A DNA stretch of 64,000 nucleotides from Bin87 sp965116785 (GTDB lineage Bacteria; Chloroflexota; Dehalococcoidia; Lucifugimonadales; UBA3495), in NCBI GenBank assembly GCA_965116785.1, contig OZ220731.1, forward strand, positions 3,162,001 to 3,226,000, read 5' to 3'. The position numbers were made by a program, and so were the translations under genes. The notes under the pieces are model-generated. The model had not been told where the DNA came from, searched no databases, and saw only the letters and a list, made by a program, of their open reading frames with translations. Of the stretch, positions 17,156 to 25,136 are shown piece by piece; the first letter of the stretch is position 1, and the number at the start of each line of letters is the position of its first letter.

Positions 17156-18100
17156 ATGAGCCGAGCCATGGCCGGGATCGACGTGGGCAAAGGTCAACTG
17201 GACGTGTCGGTGGACGGGTGCAAAGCGCGACGTTTTGCCAACACTCCGGCTGGGGTGGCAGGGTTGGCGCAGTGGTTGTGTAGCTGGGAGGGGCCGCTGG
17301 CGATCTGCGAAGCCACGGGCGGGTATGAACTGCTGCTGGTGGAGACCTTGCGCCAGGCCGGGATAGCGGTGCATATCGCCCATCCCAACCAGGTGCGGGA
17401 TTTTGCCCGGGCCTCCGGTTACCAGGCCAAGACCGACCGGCTGGACGCGGTGGTGTTGTCCCAGTATGGCAAGGTCTTCCAACCACCAGCCACGCTGGCC
17501 CAGAGCGCAGACCGCAGCCGGTTGCAGGAGTTGGTGGGGCGACGGGATCAGCTGGTGGAGCAGCGGACCCAGGAGAAGAACCGGTTGTCCCAGGTCGGCA
17601 GAGCGGGGGCTCGGGGGTCCATAGAGCGGCACATCCAGTGGCTGGATCAGGAGATTGGGGCCTTGGAGGGTGAATACCGGAAACTGCTGGGCGAGAACCT
17701 GGAGTTTCGCCGGCAGTTTGAACTCTACTGCAGCGTGCCCGGAGTGGGGATACAGACGGCGGCAACGCTGATTGCCTGGCTGCCCGAGTTGGGTCAGTGG
17801 GACCCGAAGGCGTTGGCGTCGTTGTGCGGAGTGGCGCCCTGGTCTCGGGACAGTGGTCAGAAACGGGGCTATCGGGCCACCCGTGGGGGACGCGCCAGGA
17901 TCAAGCGGGTCTTGTATCTGGCCAGCTTGGCGGTGTCCCGCAGCAAGGTGGGACTGGGAGCCTGCTACGACCGATTGCGCCAGCGGGGCAAGCCCGGCAA
18001 GGTGGCCCTGGTGGCCATCATGCGCAAACTGCTCCTGCAACTCAACGCCGTAGCCCGCCGAGGCACCCCGTGGCAGCCCGATCCCCATCCCGTTATCTGA
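17156..18100 (+). CDS. IS110-family transposase (DEDD/Tnp20)
   Basis: This 314-residue transposase has a RuvC-like DEDD domain with D9 (AGIDVGK), E52 (ICEATGGYE) and D94/D97 (AKTDRLDAVVL). A central coiled region follows. The C-terminal Transposase_20 domain has the HhH-like CSVPGVGIQTAATLIAWLP, CGVAPWSRDSG and YLASLAVSRSK, which supplies the candidate serine nucleophile. The length is normal and no frameshift is seen, so the gene is probably intact. ATG at 17156 follows GGAGGTGACAG. IS110 elements lack classical terminal inverted repeats and do not duplicate their target, so the exact ends cannot be drawn here. Nearby non-coding DNA on both sides is a candidate for the element's RNA. Confidence 0.95.
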   Translation: MSRAMAGIDVGKGQLDVSVDGCKARRFANTPAGVAGLAQWLCSWEGPLAICEATGGYELLLVETLRQAGIAVHIAHPNQVRDFARASGYQAKTDRLDAVVLSQYGKVFQPPATLAQSADRSRLQELVGRRDQLVEQRTQEKNRLSQVGRAGARGSIERHIQWLDQEIGALEGEYRKLLGENLEFRRQFELYCSVPGVGIQTAATLIAWLPELGQWDPKALASLCGVAPWSRDSGQKRGYRATRGGRARIKRVLYLASLAVSRSKVGLGACYDRLRQRGKPGKVALVAIMRKLLLQLNAVARRGTPWQPDPHPVI

Positions 18101-18128
18101 AACACCCTTGACACCCAACACAGATACT

Positions 18129-18207
18129 GCGAGAAGCGAAGCGACGTGGCAATCTCGCGAGGGTCTGCAACCCGCCGCCGAGATTGCCGCGCTGCGCTCG
18201 CAATGAC
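18129..18207. repeat. Second copy of the intergenic inverted repeat
   Basis: GCGAGAAGCGAAGCGACGTG followed by GCAATCTCGCG pairs with CGCCGAGATTGCCGCGCTGC and GCTCGCAATGAC. This is the same core as the element at 14865-15015. It lies just downstream of the IS110 transposase and could be part of, or the target of, that insertion. Confidence 0.7.
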
Positions 18208-18237
18208 AGGTTGAGCGATCGTAGGCATGACACGAAC

Positions 18238-18264
18238 GGCCCCGGGGCGCAAAGCCCCGGGGCC
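18238..18264 (-). terminator. Perfect 11-bp GC hairpin downstream of the Rieske gene
   Basis: GGCCCCGGGGC (18238-18248) pairs perfectly with GCCCCGGGGCC (18254-18264) across the loop GCAAA. It lies 37 bases beyond the stop of the minus-strand Rieske gene. No T-run follows, so it may be a factor-assisted terminator or an mRNA 3' stabiliser. Confidence 0.5.
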
Positions 18265-18301
18265 GAACTCAGTCTATGGCCGGGCGGGCTGATCGAGCGG
18301 C

Positions 18302-18670
18302 CTACTCGTCCGGCACCAGCGCCACCAGCCGGCCCTCCTGCTGGGTGACCAGGAACGCCTTCATGCGGAAGTCGGGGCGGTTGACGCAGGTGCCCTCGCC
18401 CTTCTCGTACTGCCAGCCGTGGCCGTCGCAGACGAACACCTCGTCGCCCTCGTCCTCGATCTCGCCGCCCTGGTGGGGGCAGATCGTGGACAGCAGCTTG
18501 TACCCGTCGCGGCCGCGCACCAGGAAATACCGCGCGTCGCCCACCTTGACGGGAGCCGGCAGCTCGGTGAAAGCGGACTCCTCTCCCAGCTCGACCCTGA
18601 CCTTCCTGGAGCGGGCGGAGCCGCTGACCTGGCGGAGGGTGACGGTTCCTCGGCGGCGTTCGGTAGTCAT
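18302..18670 (-). CDS. Rieske [2Fe-2S] ferredoxin-like protein
   Basis: This 122-residue protein has the Rieske motif CxH-x14-CxxH: C64-P-H66-Q-G-G and C81-D-G-H84-G-W-Q-Y. The first pair comes after a beta-rich N-terminus and the protein ends with the usual FRMKAFLVTQQEGRLVAL strands. There is no membrane anchor or signal peptide, so this is a soluble electron carrier. It could serve a ring-hydroxylating oxygenase or the desaturase nearby, but no partner gene is adjacent. The start is preceded by GAGGAGATCGCC. A strong hairpin follows the gene. Confidence 0.9.
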   Translation of the reverse strand: MTTERRRGTVTLRQVSGSARSRKVRVELGEESAFTELPAPVKVGDARYFLVRGRDGYKLLSTICPHQGGEIEDEGDEVFVCDGHGWQYEKGEGTCVNRPDFRMKAFLVTQQEGRLVALVPDE

Positions 18671-18821
18671 GGCGATCTCCTCGCGGCGGTGGTTAAATCG
18701 CGTTGCTGTTTACCGGCCGGAGTATAGCAAAATCGCGCCGGTTTTGACCCGGCGGTAGCCCATCAGTCGCCGCGATGCTACACTGGCGAAAATCACGATA
18801 CGAAAAGCGTAGGAGGCAGTT

Positions 18822-19913
18822 ATGGTTGACCTCGGAACTGCGACAAGTCTGGAAAATCTGGGACTGAGCGTCGGCACGCCGGCCATCAGGTCGGTGGGGG
18901 CGCTGGCCTTCGGACCCGGTGGCGTGCTGTTCGCCGCCGACAACGTGGGCGCGTCCATCTTCGCCATCGACGTGGCCGACGCTGGCGACGGCGACCCGCA
19001 GGACGTGAACCTCGAAAACTTCGACGCCTCCCTGGCGTCCTACCTGGGCTGCTCCCGCGAGGACGTGACCATCCGGGACATCGTGGCGCACCCGACGTCG
19101 GGCAACGTGTACTGCTCCGTGATGCGGGGCAGCGGTGACGCCGCCACGCCGGTGATCATCAGGGTGTCCGGCGACGGCTCCATCGGCGACGTGCCGCTGG
19201 ACGACGTGGCCTTCTCCCAGTACGACATCACTGACGCCGCCGACGCGGACGACCCTCGGCTGGTCACCCGCATGCAGCTGCGCACCGTCACCGTGACCGA
19301 CATGTCCTACGTCGACGGCCTGCTGCTGGTGGCCGGCACCTCCAACGAGGAGTTCACCTCCACGCTGCGCCGCATCCCCTTCCCCTTCAACGGCGAGGCC
19401 AGGTCCAACTCCCTGGAAATCTTCCACGTATCCCACGGCGTGTACGAGACGGCGGCGCCCATCCGCGCCTTCGTCCCCTACCAGGACAACGCCAGCATCC
19501 TCGCCAGCTACACCTGCACTCCGGTGGTGCAGTTCACGCTGGCCGATTTCGACACCGAAAAGCACGTCATGGGCAAGACAGTGGCCGAGCTGGGCTCCCA
19601 CAACCATCCCATTGACCTCATTTCGTACGAGCACGACGGCGGTGAGTACCTCCTTGTCTGCAACGACCGGCACCCGCTGTTCAAGATCGCCTGCAAGGAC
19701 ATCGACGTGCAGGGTCCGCTGACGGTGCCGGACGATTCGCTGGACGCCTCGCCGGCCGACCCGGTCACCCCGGGTGTGGGCGTGCCGCGCCAGTTGCTGC
19801 CCCATCCCGGCGTCAAGCGCATGGCCAACCTGAACGGGGACGGCGTGCTGATGCTCCAGCAGGACGCGGACGGGCGCTCCCACCTCCGCACCTACGCCAC
19901 CGCGACGCTGTGA
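18822..19913 (+). CDS. Uncharacterised beta-propeller-like protein, first gene of a two-gene operon
   Basis: This 363-residue protein starts at ATG after a strong AGGAGG. It has no signal peptide and no membrane segment. Repeated strands of the type GALAFGPGGVLFAADNVGASIFAID, DIVAHPTSGNVYCSVMRG and DMSYVDGLLLVAGTS suggest a beta-propeller, as in quinoprotein- or NHL-type sensors. His/Cys clusters (GSHNHPIDLISYEHDGGEY, LVCNDRHPLFKIACKD) could bind metal or cofactor. No family with a known function is recognised. The stop overlaps the start of the next gene by four bases (GTGA), so the two products are probably made together. Confidence 0.75.
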   Translation: MVDLGTATSLENLGLSVGTPAIRSVGALAFGPGGVLFAADNVGASIFAIDVADAGDGDPQDVNLENFDASLASYLGCSREDVTIRDIVAHPTSGNVYCSVMRGSGDAATPVIIRVSGDGSIGDVPLDDVAFSQYDITDAADADDPRLVTRMQLRTVTVTDMSYVDGLLLVAGTSNEEFTSTLRRIPFPFNGEARSNSLEIFHVSHGVYETAAPIRAFVPYQDNASILASYTCTPVVQFTLADFDTEKHVMGKTVAELGSHNHPIDLISYEHDGGEYLLVCNDRHPLFKIACKDIDVQGPLTVPDDSLDASPADPVTPGVGVPRQLLPHPGVKRMANLNGDGVLMLQQDADGRSHLRTYATATL

Positions 19914-21004
19914 CCCGCCTCCGTGATCTGCAACTGGAGTGGGCGCAGCACGAGGAACGCGACTGCCTGAAGATCAGCGGCTGGACTGAGGCCGAACTTC
20001 GCGAGTTGGCGATGCTGGACGCCGGGGCATTGTCCCGGCGTCTGGCCGTTTATCCCAGCGAGGCTCTGGCCCTCCACGGCGGGAAGGCTACCGCTCCGCC
20101 CATGGCCGGCCGCTTCCTGGTCGAGGGGCCGTCCGTCTGGTTCGCGCCCCGCTTTCCCTTCGCCGACGGGGTGAGCTACTCCCTGCTGGTCGAGTCCGGT
20201 GGCGACGCGGACGGCCCGGAAGTCCGGGAGATCCGGCGTCCATCCCCGGAGGCGCCCTCCACCACGGAGGTCGTGGAGATCTATCCCACCGCCGCCGAGT
20301 TGCCGGTGAACCTGCTGCGGGTGTACGTCCATTTCTCCGCCCCCATGAGCGAGGGCTGGGCGGCCCACGCAATACGGGTCAGTCGCGAGGACACCGGCGA
20401 AACGCTGGATGATGTCTTCCTGCCGCCCGAGCCGGAGCTGTGGGATGCCCAGCGTAAACGCCTGACCATGCTGCTGGACCCGGGACGCATCAAGCGCGGC
20501 CTCGTGCCCAACCTGGAGTTCGGCTACCCGCTGGTGGAGGACACGACGGTGCGCATCTCCGTCGCGCCGTCCTTCCGCGACGCCGCGGGCCGGCCCCTCC
20601 GGGCCGGCGCGGAACGCAGCTACAACATCGGCCCGGCGTTACGGTCGCGCGTCGCCCCGACCGCCTGGCAACTGACCGCTCCCGCCGCCGGCTCCAGAGC
20701 GCCGCTGCTGGTCGAATTCGACCGGCCCCTGGATCACGGGCTGTTGCAGCACTGCCTGTCGGTTCGAGACGAGGCCGGCAACACCATCGCTGGCCTGGCT
20801 GAGACAGGTGTGAGCGAGCGCAGCTGGAGCTTCACGCCCGACAATCCCTGGACAACCGGCAAGCACCGCCTCGTAGTCGAACCGCGCCTGGAGGATGTGG
20901 CCGGCAACTCGCCTGCCCGCGTCTTCGACCGGGACGTAACGAAGGCGGAAGACGCGCCGGGGGAGCGGGAGGCGGTGGCGGTTGGGTTCCTTATCGCACA
21001 ATGA
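19910..21004 (+). CDS. Uncharacterised protein with Ig-like/SbsA-type domains
   Basis: This 364-residue protein starts with GTG, overlapping the upstream stop by four bases. There is no signal peptide. Residues about 115-240 contain YVHFSAPMSEGW...AIRVSREDTGE, and 255-350 contain LLVEFDRPLDHGLLQHCLSV...VEPRLEDVAGNSPARVFD. Both are bacterial Ig-like (Big_5/SbsA) strands that usually sit outside the cell, which is odd for a protein without an export signal. With the propeller protein it forms a conserved-looking pair; function is unknown. Such pairs could handle a periplasmic or intracellular metal or cofactor, but nothing in the sequence proves it. Confidence 0.7.
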   Translation: MTRLRDLQLEWAQHEERDCLKISGWTEAELRELAMLDAGALSRRLAVYPSEALALHGGKATAPPMAGRFLVEGPSVWFAPRFPFADGVSYSLLVESGGDADGPEVREIRRPSPEAPSTTEVVEIYPTAAELPVNLLRVYVHFSAPMSEGWAAHAIRVSREDTGETLDDVFLPPEPELWDAQRKRLTMLLDPGRIKRGLVPNLEFGYPLVEDTTVRISVAPSFRDAAGRPLRAGAERSYNIGPALRSRVAPTAWQLTAPAAGSRAPLLVEFDRPLDHGLLQHCLSVRDEAGNTIAGLAETGVSERSWSFTPDNPWTTGKHRLVVEPRLEDVAGNSPARVFDRDVTKAEDAPGEREAVAVGFLIAQ

Positions 21005-21069
21005 ACGGCCAGCCGCCCAATAGCCTGACGAGTAAGGCATCAATTCACCGCTCGGTGGGCATTGTTGAC

Positions 21070-21702
21070 CTAAGAGACTGCATTCCACGCTGCCGTCTCT
21101 AGATCCGACACCCATGCGGCGAGAATAGTTACCCCGCCAGGCAAATTTTGGCTAACTAACTCGGTCGGAAGAGCGCCCAAGAAGCCGAGAGTTCTGGTTG
21201 TTTGGAGGTACTTCGCTTTAGTGTCGTGGTTAGGGTGAACCACGAAATTCCTCACCCGCTTGAGATATCCGAGGCTTGTCGTGACGGAACCCAAGCCCAC
21301 TGAAATCTGGTTGAGATTGGAGACTGCCAAGAAGCGAGCTTGGCGTATCGCGAAAACGGGATCTTCCCACTGGGAACCCGGTCCCAAGAAAGGTTGCCTG
21401 GTAAATTGCCTCGTAACGCTCGGAAGATCGCGTACGTGTTTCACGCTTGGCGCTGGGGTGACAAGTAGCCCTGTGCGAGTCTGGCAATTTCCGAGAGCTG
21501 ATCTTACGATCAACTCTCGACAGAACTCTGCCCAGAGAGCCTGCAGCCTTACCACGGAGAAGGATAACCCGTCTTGGTGAATAGGTTCGCAAACCGCCCT
21601 ATCTACGGGGTCTAAAGGCAAGCTGGCGACTGAGCGAGACAATATTGCTCGACTACGCTTGGAGTACGAATCGTAGAGGATACTCAACGGTTTTTTGCGC
21701 AT
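21070..21702 (-). CDS. HEPN-like protein, partner of DUF262
   Basis: This 210-residue protein has no recognised close family. It is mainly helical, and residues 151-156 read RNFVVH, the Rx4H motif of HEPN ribonuclease domains, inside LKRVRNFVVHPNHD. The N-terminal helix LQALWAEFCRELIVRSA (53-69) fits the first HEPN helix. HEPN proteins are often RNases in toxin-antitoxin, abortive-infection and restriction systems. The ATG lies three bases after the stop of the DUF262 gene (TGACCCATG), so the two are co-expressed. Base composition is visibly A+T-richer than the neighbouring genes, which suggests transfer. Assignment rests on one motif and context, so it is tentative. Confidence 0.55.
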   Translation of the reverse strand: MRKKPLSILYDSYSKRSRAILSRSVASLPLDPVDRAVCEPIHQDGLSFSVVRLQALWAEFCRELIVRSALGNCQTRTGLLVTPAPSVKHVRDLPSVTRQFTRQPFLGPGSQWEDPVFAIRQARFLAVSNLNQISVGLGSVTTSLGYLKRVRNFVVHPNHDTKAKYLQTTRTLGFLGALPTELVSQNLPGGVTILAAWVSDLETAAWNAVS

Positions 21703-21705
21703 GGG

Positions 21706-22764
21706 TCAAATCTGATCAGGTAATAGCGATTTAAAAGACATCAGGAATCTCACACGTCTGCTTCGGATCCGCTGTGTTGACCCTGCAGAGGCGAGCCTGA
21801 ATTTATGGAACCTTTCCGGCGCCTCGTCTGGGTCCATGTTCAGGATGTCGGCCAAGGTACTCAGATTGACCTTGGCCGTCTCCACATCGCTCAATGCACG
21901 AGTGTCACGAGGTGGCATTTCGTCTCGGATATCGCCAGGCGGTATCCCAAACTTTGCATGGGCCACAGCGGAAAATAGCATCAAAAAATGGGGTGCACGA
22001 GCCAAGTTAGTTTCCAAAATATCCGGCATTGTTTCGGATATGTATTCGAGAATCCGGTCTACTTGACCCGATGTCCGTTCGGGCAGTTCCGTATCATAAT
22101 TTCTGTATAGCCTTTCGATTTTTGGTTGCCCGCCGTCGGTAACTCCTTCGAGCATGACGCCAAAAAACTGTGCCATCAATTCGTCGTCAGCCATTCTCAC
22201 CCGAGCCCGCTTCCCGATCACGTTGTATTTGTCCCACAGAAAAGCCCAACGTTTAGACGACGCAATGACAGAATTCCGAAACGACCCGTGGTATTTGCCG
22301 TGTCTCAATTCCTGAGCTGACAAGTTGAAATTGTAAGTGTTCAACCTCTGGAATACGTCGAACACGTATGCGTCGGTCGCGTTGAACAATTGTTCCACTG
22401 GGAGGGGGTATTCTAAGAATTTCAACTTGGCGTCTTCGCCCAGTTCCGAGTAGCGTTTGCCGGCCAATTCTTCAAGATCATCTTCACTGGGGCGCAATGC
22501 AAATTCATCCTGAGCGAACGATTTGATCGCCATAAGTCGCTGTTGGCCATCTACTACCTCTCTGTAGCTCCTTTTCGTGTTCACGTCCGTTTGCGTGCGA
22601 ATGTAAATCTTTGGTATTGGCATACCCCGTAGGATGGTGTCGATGAGGTAGGTTCTTGCGGCGGTTGGCCAAATCCTATCGCTACGCTGGAACTCGCGGT
22701 TAACGACAAGGGTTCTGTCCGCCAACCAATTCAGGATGTCGGCGATAGTGTACTGTTCCAGCAT
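21706..22764 (-). CDS. DUF262 (GmrSD N-terminal/ParB-like) protein
   Basis: This protein of about 352 residues starts MLEQYTIADILNWL and contains LVVNREFQRSDRIWP and the hallmark DGQQR at 72-76 (EVVDGQQRLMAIKSF). A further conserved block is FQRLNTYNFNLSAQELRHGKY. DUF262 is the N-terminal NTPase/nuclease domain of type IV restriction enzymes such as GmrSD; stand-alone forms without the C-terminal HNH domain are common in defence-associated gene pairs. ATG 22764 was chosen because conservation starts there; the frame is open to 22878, with a hydrophobic, Cys-rich extension that looks non-coding. The gene is followed at three bases by the HEPN-like gene, and composition is A+T-richer than in flanking genes. 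Confidence 0.85.
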   Translation of the reverse strand: MLEQYTIADILNWLADRTLVVNREFQRSDRIWPTAARTYLIDTILRGMPIPKIYIRTQTDVNTKRSYREVVDGQQRLMAIKSFAQDEFALRPSEDDLEELAGKRYSELGEDAKLKFLEYPLPVEQLFNATDAYVFDVFQRLNTYNFNLSAQELRHGKYHGSFRNSVIASSKRWAFLWDKYNVIGKRARVRMADDELMAQFFGVMLEGVTDGGQPKIERLYRNYDTELPERTSGQVDRILEYISETMPDILETNLARAPHFLMLFSAVAHAKFGIPPGDIRDEMPPRDTRALSDVETAKVNLSTLADILNMDPDEAPERFHKFRLASAGSTQRIRSRRVRFLMSFKSLLPDQI

Positions 22765-23183
22765 ATGGCCCCCGGTTAGCTCCATCAGGTAGATTGAGTG
22801 TACCGAACACAGGGTCGGGAAACAAGAAAGTGTAAACTGGCGACCGAGCGTCGACGCGAGACTGCAAAAGAACATCATCCCGACTAGGATCCAGATGCTC
22901 GGACCATCAGCGCCATGAACCGTTGGGTTCCTATAGGCTCGCCGGAGCGCTCACTTGCTTCACCAGGCTGGCCTGCCTCACAAGTAGAGAACGGGCCGCC
23001 GCATCCGCGCTGGAAATGATGTAACTAGCGCTTAGGCTCCCGAACTGGTTCTGGAGAAGACGGTGAACAGCAGCCCGTCGATGCTGGCGATCAGGCAAAA
23101 ACGCGCGCCCGCGAGGCAGACGCGCCCCCCGATGCCGTTGCATTGCATCGGATCATTGCCGGCCGGCCCAATCCCGGTTGCCC
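22765..23183. other. Intergenic region between the DUF262 gene and amtB
   Basis: No gene is supported here. Short open frames on both strands lack codon structure and conserved motifs. The left part still has the lower GC of the DUF262/HEPN islet, and GC rises again beyond about 23080. The region should contain the promoter of the DUF262 operon, but no clear -35/-10 pair was found. Confidence 0.45.
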
Positions 23184-23221
23184 GTAACAACTTTGTAACA
23201 TTTCCGTCATTAGTCCGTAAC
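23184..23221 (+). promoter_or_regulatory. Phased GTAAC direct repeats, GlnR/OmpR-type operator before amtB
   Basis: GTAAC occurs at 23184, 23195 and 23217, and the degenerate GTCAT at 23206. All four starts are exactly 11 bases apart, so they face one side of the helix. This GTnAC-n6-GnnAC-n6 layout is that of GlnR operators in actinomycetes, and of OmpR/PhoB-family sites generally. It lies about 150 bases ahead of the ammonium transporter start. Nitrogen control of amtB (and perhaps glnA) is the natural reading, but the regulator gene is not in the window. Confidence 0.55.
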
Positions 23222-23373
23222 ACTGGAAATCTAGGCTCTATTGGTAGATTTTTGCGCCGACACATGCGTCCCACCAACGCCGTTGATGGTATGGCCATCC
23301 GCTGTCGTGCGGGCCGCAACGGAGTCCCGACCACACAGCATGCGCCGGTTGCCAATAATGGGGAGATAGGGAA

Positions 23374-24600
23374 ATGGAGTTCTCCGAGCTGGAAGTATTC
23401 TCTTTTCTGATATCAGCTGCTCTGGTGTTCCTGATGGTGCCGGGTCTTGCGCTGTTCTACGGCGGGCTGGTGCGCCACAAGAACGTGATCGGCACCATGA
23501 TGCACTCCATCACCGCCATCGGGGTGGTCAGCGTGCTCTGGGTGCTCTGGGGATACAGCCTGGCCTTCGGCAACAGCGTGGGAGGCCTGGGTTTCGTCGG
23601 CGACCTCACCAAGTTCGGCATGATAGGCGTTGGGCTGGACGAGCAGGCCTTCATGATCTTCCAGGGCATGTTCGCCATCATCACCGTGGCCCTCATCGCC
23701 GGCGGCTTCGCCGAGCGCTTCAAGTTCCAGTCCTACATCATATTTGCCGCCCTGTGGGTGACCATCGTCTACGCCCCCCTGTGCCACTGGGTGTGGGGCG
23801 GCGGCTGGCTCGGCAACCTGGGCAGCGTCCTGGGCATGAGCGAAGGCGGCTTCGCCCTGGACTTCGCCGGCGGCACCGTGGTCCACATCGCCTCGGGCAC
23901 GGCCGCCCTGGCCGCTGCGCTGATAGTGGGACGCCGCCGCGGCTTCGGCACGGCGACCCTGGCTCCGGACAACGTCCCGCTGGTGCTGCTGGGCGCCGGC
24001 CTGCTGTGGTTCGGCTGGTTCGGCTTCAACGCGGGCAGCAGCTTCGATCTGACCACCGCCGCCGCCGCGAACGCCTTCGTCGTGACCAACGTGGCCGCGG
24101 CCACCGCCATGTCCTCCTGGTCCATCATCTCCTGGTTCATCACCAAGCGCCCGTCGGCCAGCGGCGCGGCGGCCGGCGCGGTGGCCGGCCTGGTCGCGAT
24201 CACTCCCGCCGCCGGCTTTGTGGGCGTCATGCCCGCCATCATCATCGGCGCCGGCGCCGGCGGAGCCTGCTTCATCGCCGTTGAACTGATGCACAAGTTC
24301 CGCATCGACGACTCGCTGGACGTGTTCGGAATCCACGGCATCGGCGGGATGTGGGGCGCGTTGGCCACCGGCATCTTCGTGGGCATCGGCTTCGGCGCGG
24401 ACTACCTACTCTCTGACGTGTCACGCATCGAGCAAATCCTCTACCAGATCATCGGCATCGGCGCCGCCTTCGCCTGGTCCTTCGTGATTTCCGCCATCAT
24501 CCTGCTCGCCCTCAAGTACACCATCGGGCTGCGCGTCTCCGACCAGGAGGAAGAGATTGGCGTGGACCTGACCCAGCATGGCGAGAGGATGAACATCTAG
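23374..24600 (+). CDS. amtB: Ammonium transporter
   Basis: This 408-residue protein has about eleven membrane helices and full Amt/Rh family length. Key blocks are VPGLALFYGGLVRHKNVIGTMM in helix 1, WGYSLAFG, and the twin-histidine helices GGTVVHIASGTAAL and FGIHGIGGMWG, which line the ammonia pore. There is no N-terminal signal sequence beyond the first helix. The C-terminus (DQEEEIGVDLTQHGERMN) keeps the cytosolic GxDxxxHGE motif that couples to GlnK/PII in many species. No glnK gene follows, which is unusual for amtB. It supplies ammonium to the glutamine synthetase encoded about 0.8 kb downstream. Regulation by the phased repeats at 23184 is likely. Confidence 0.96.
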   Translation: MEFSELEVFSFLISAALVFLMVPGLALFYGGLVRHKNVIGTMMHSITAIGVVSVLWVLWGYSLAFGNSVGGLGFVGDLTKFGMIGVGLDEQAFMIFQGMFAIITVALIAGGFAERFKFQSYIIFAALWVTIVYAPLCHWVWGGGWLGNLGSVLGMSEGGFALDFAGGTVVHIASGTAALAAALIVGRRRGFGTATLAPDNVPLVLLGAGLLWFGWFGFNAGSSFDLTTAAAANAFVVTNVAAATAMSSWSIISWFITKRPSASGAAAGAVAGLVAITPAAGFVGVMPAIIIGAGAGGACFIAVELMHKFRIDDSLDVFGIHGIGGMWGALATGIFVGIGFGADYLLSDVSRIEQILYQIIGIGAAFAWSFVISAIILLALKYTIGLRVSDQEEEIGVDLTQHGERMNI

Positions 24601-24729
24601 GTTGATTTGTCGGCCGCGTGGACTGCAAGCAGAAGGATGCGGCCGATCCGCGCTGCGGCCGCAGCGCATTGAGTTCTTCAGGCACTTCGACGCCTACCCG
24701 GTGGTACAATTGCGGCAACGCATGCATGT

Positions 24730-24757
24730 GTAGGGGCGAACAGTCATTCGCCCCTAC
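24730..24757. repeat. 11-bp hairpin, REP-like
   Basis: GTAGGGGCGAA (24730-24740) pairs perfectly with TTCGCCCCTAC (24747-24757) across a 6-base loop. It lies between amtB and hicB and shares the AGGGGCGA/TCGCCCCT stem with the terminator at 40224. It may stop amtB transcription or be a dispersed palindrome; there is no T-run. Confidence 0.6.
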
Positions 24758-24779
24758 GTCGTCTTCAAACGGGAAGGCA

Positions 24780-25136
24780 ATGATGGCAAAGTATGAAGTG
24801 GTACTGGTCAAATACCCGGAGCTGGAACCACCCGATAACCTGTGGTGGACGGCGGTCTGCCTCGCCATGCCCGGGTGCGTCTCCGACGGCCTGACCCGCG
24901 AGGAAGCGCTGGCGATGATTGCCGATGTCATGGCGATGCACCTGGAACCGGAACCGGGCCGGAAGGTGGCGGTTTATGACCAGGAACGCGTTGAGTACGA
25001 GAAGCGAGTTGCCCTTGCCGAATACCAGGAACGCGGAGGGAAAGCTGAACTGCATTGGGTCGAACCTCGGTTTATGACTGAGGACGAGATGCGCCAAAAC
25101 CCGCGATTTGAAGGCATGTTCTCTCCGGCGCCGTAA
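24780..25136 (+). CDS. HicB-like antitoxin
   Basis: This protein of about 118 residues starts at the first of two adjacent ATG codons. The core AVCLAMPGCVSDGLTREEALAMIADVMAMHLE is the HicB partial RNase-H fold, in which MPGC...G.T.EEA is conserved. A C-terminal extension with LHWVEPRFMTEDEMRQNP replaces the usual DNA-binding domain. HicB binds and silences the HicA ribonuclease. The stop overlaps the start of the hicA-like gene by one base (TAATG), giving an antitoxin-first order. No operator could be identified. The unit sits between amtB and glnA. Confidence 0.75.
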   Translation: MMAKYEVVLVKYPELEPPDNLWWTAVCLAMPGCVSDGLTREEALAMIADVMAMHLEPEPGRKVAVYDQERVEYEKRVALAEYQERGGKAELHWVEPRFMTEDEMRQNPRFEGMFSPAP

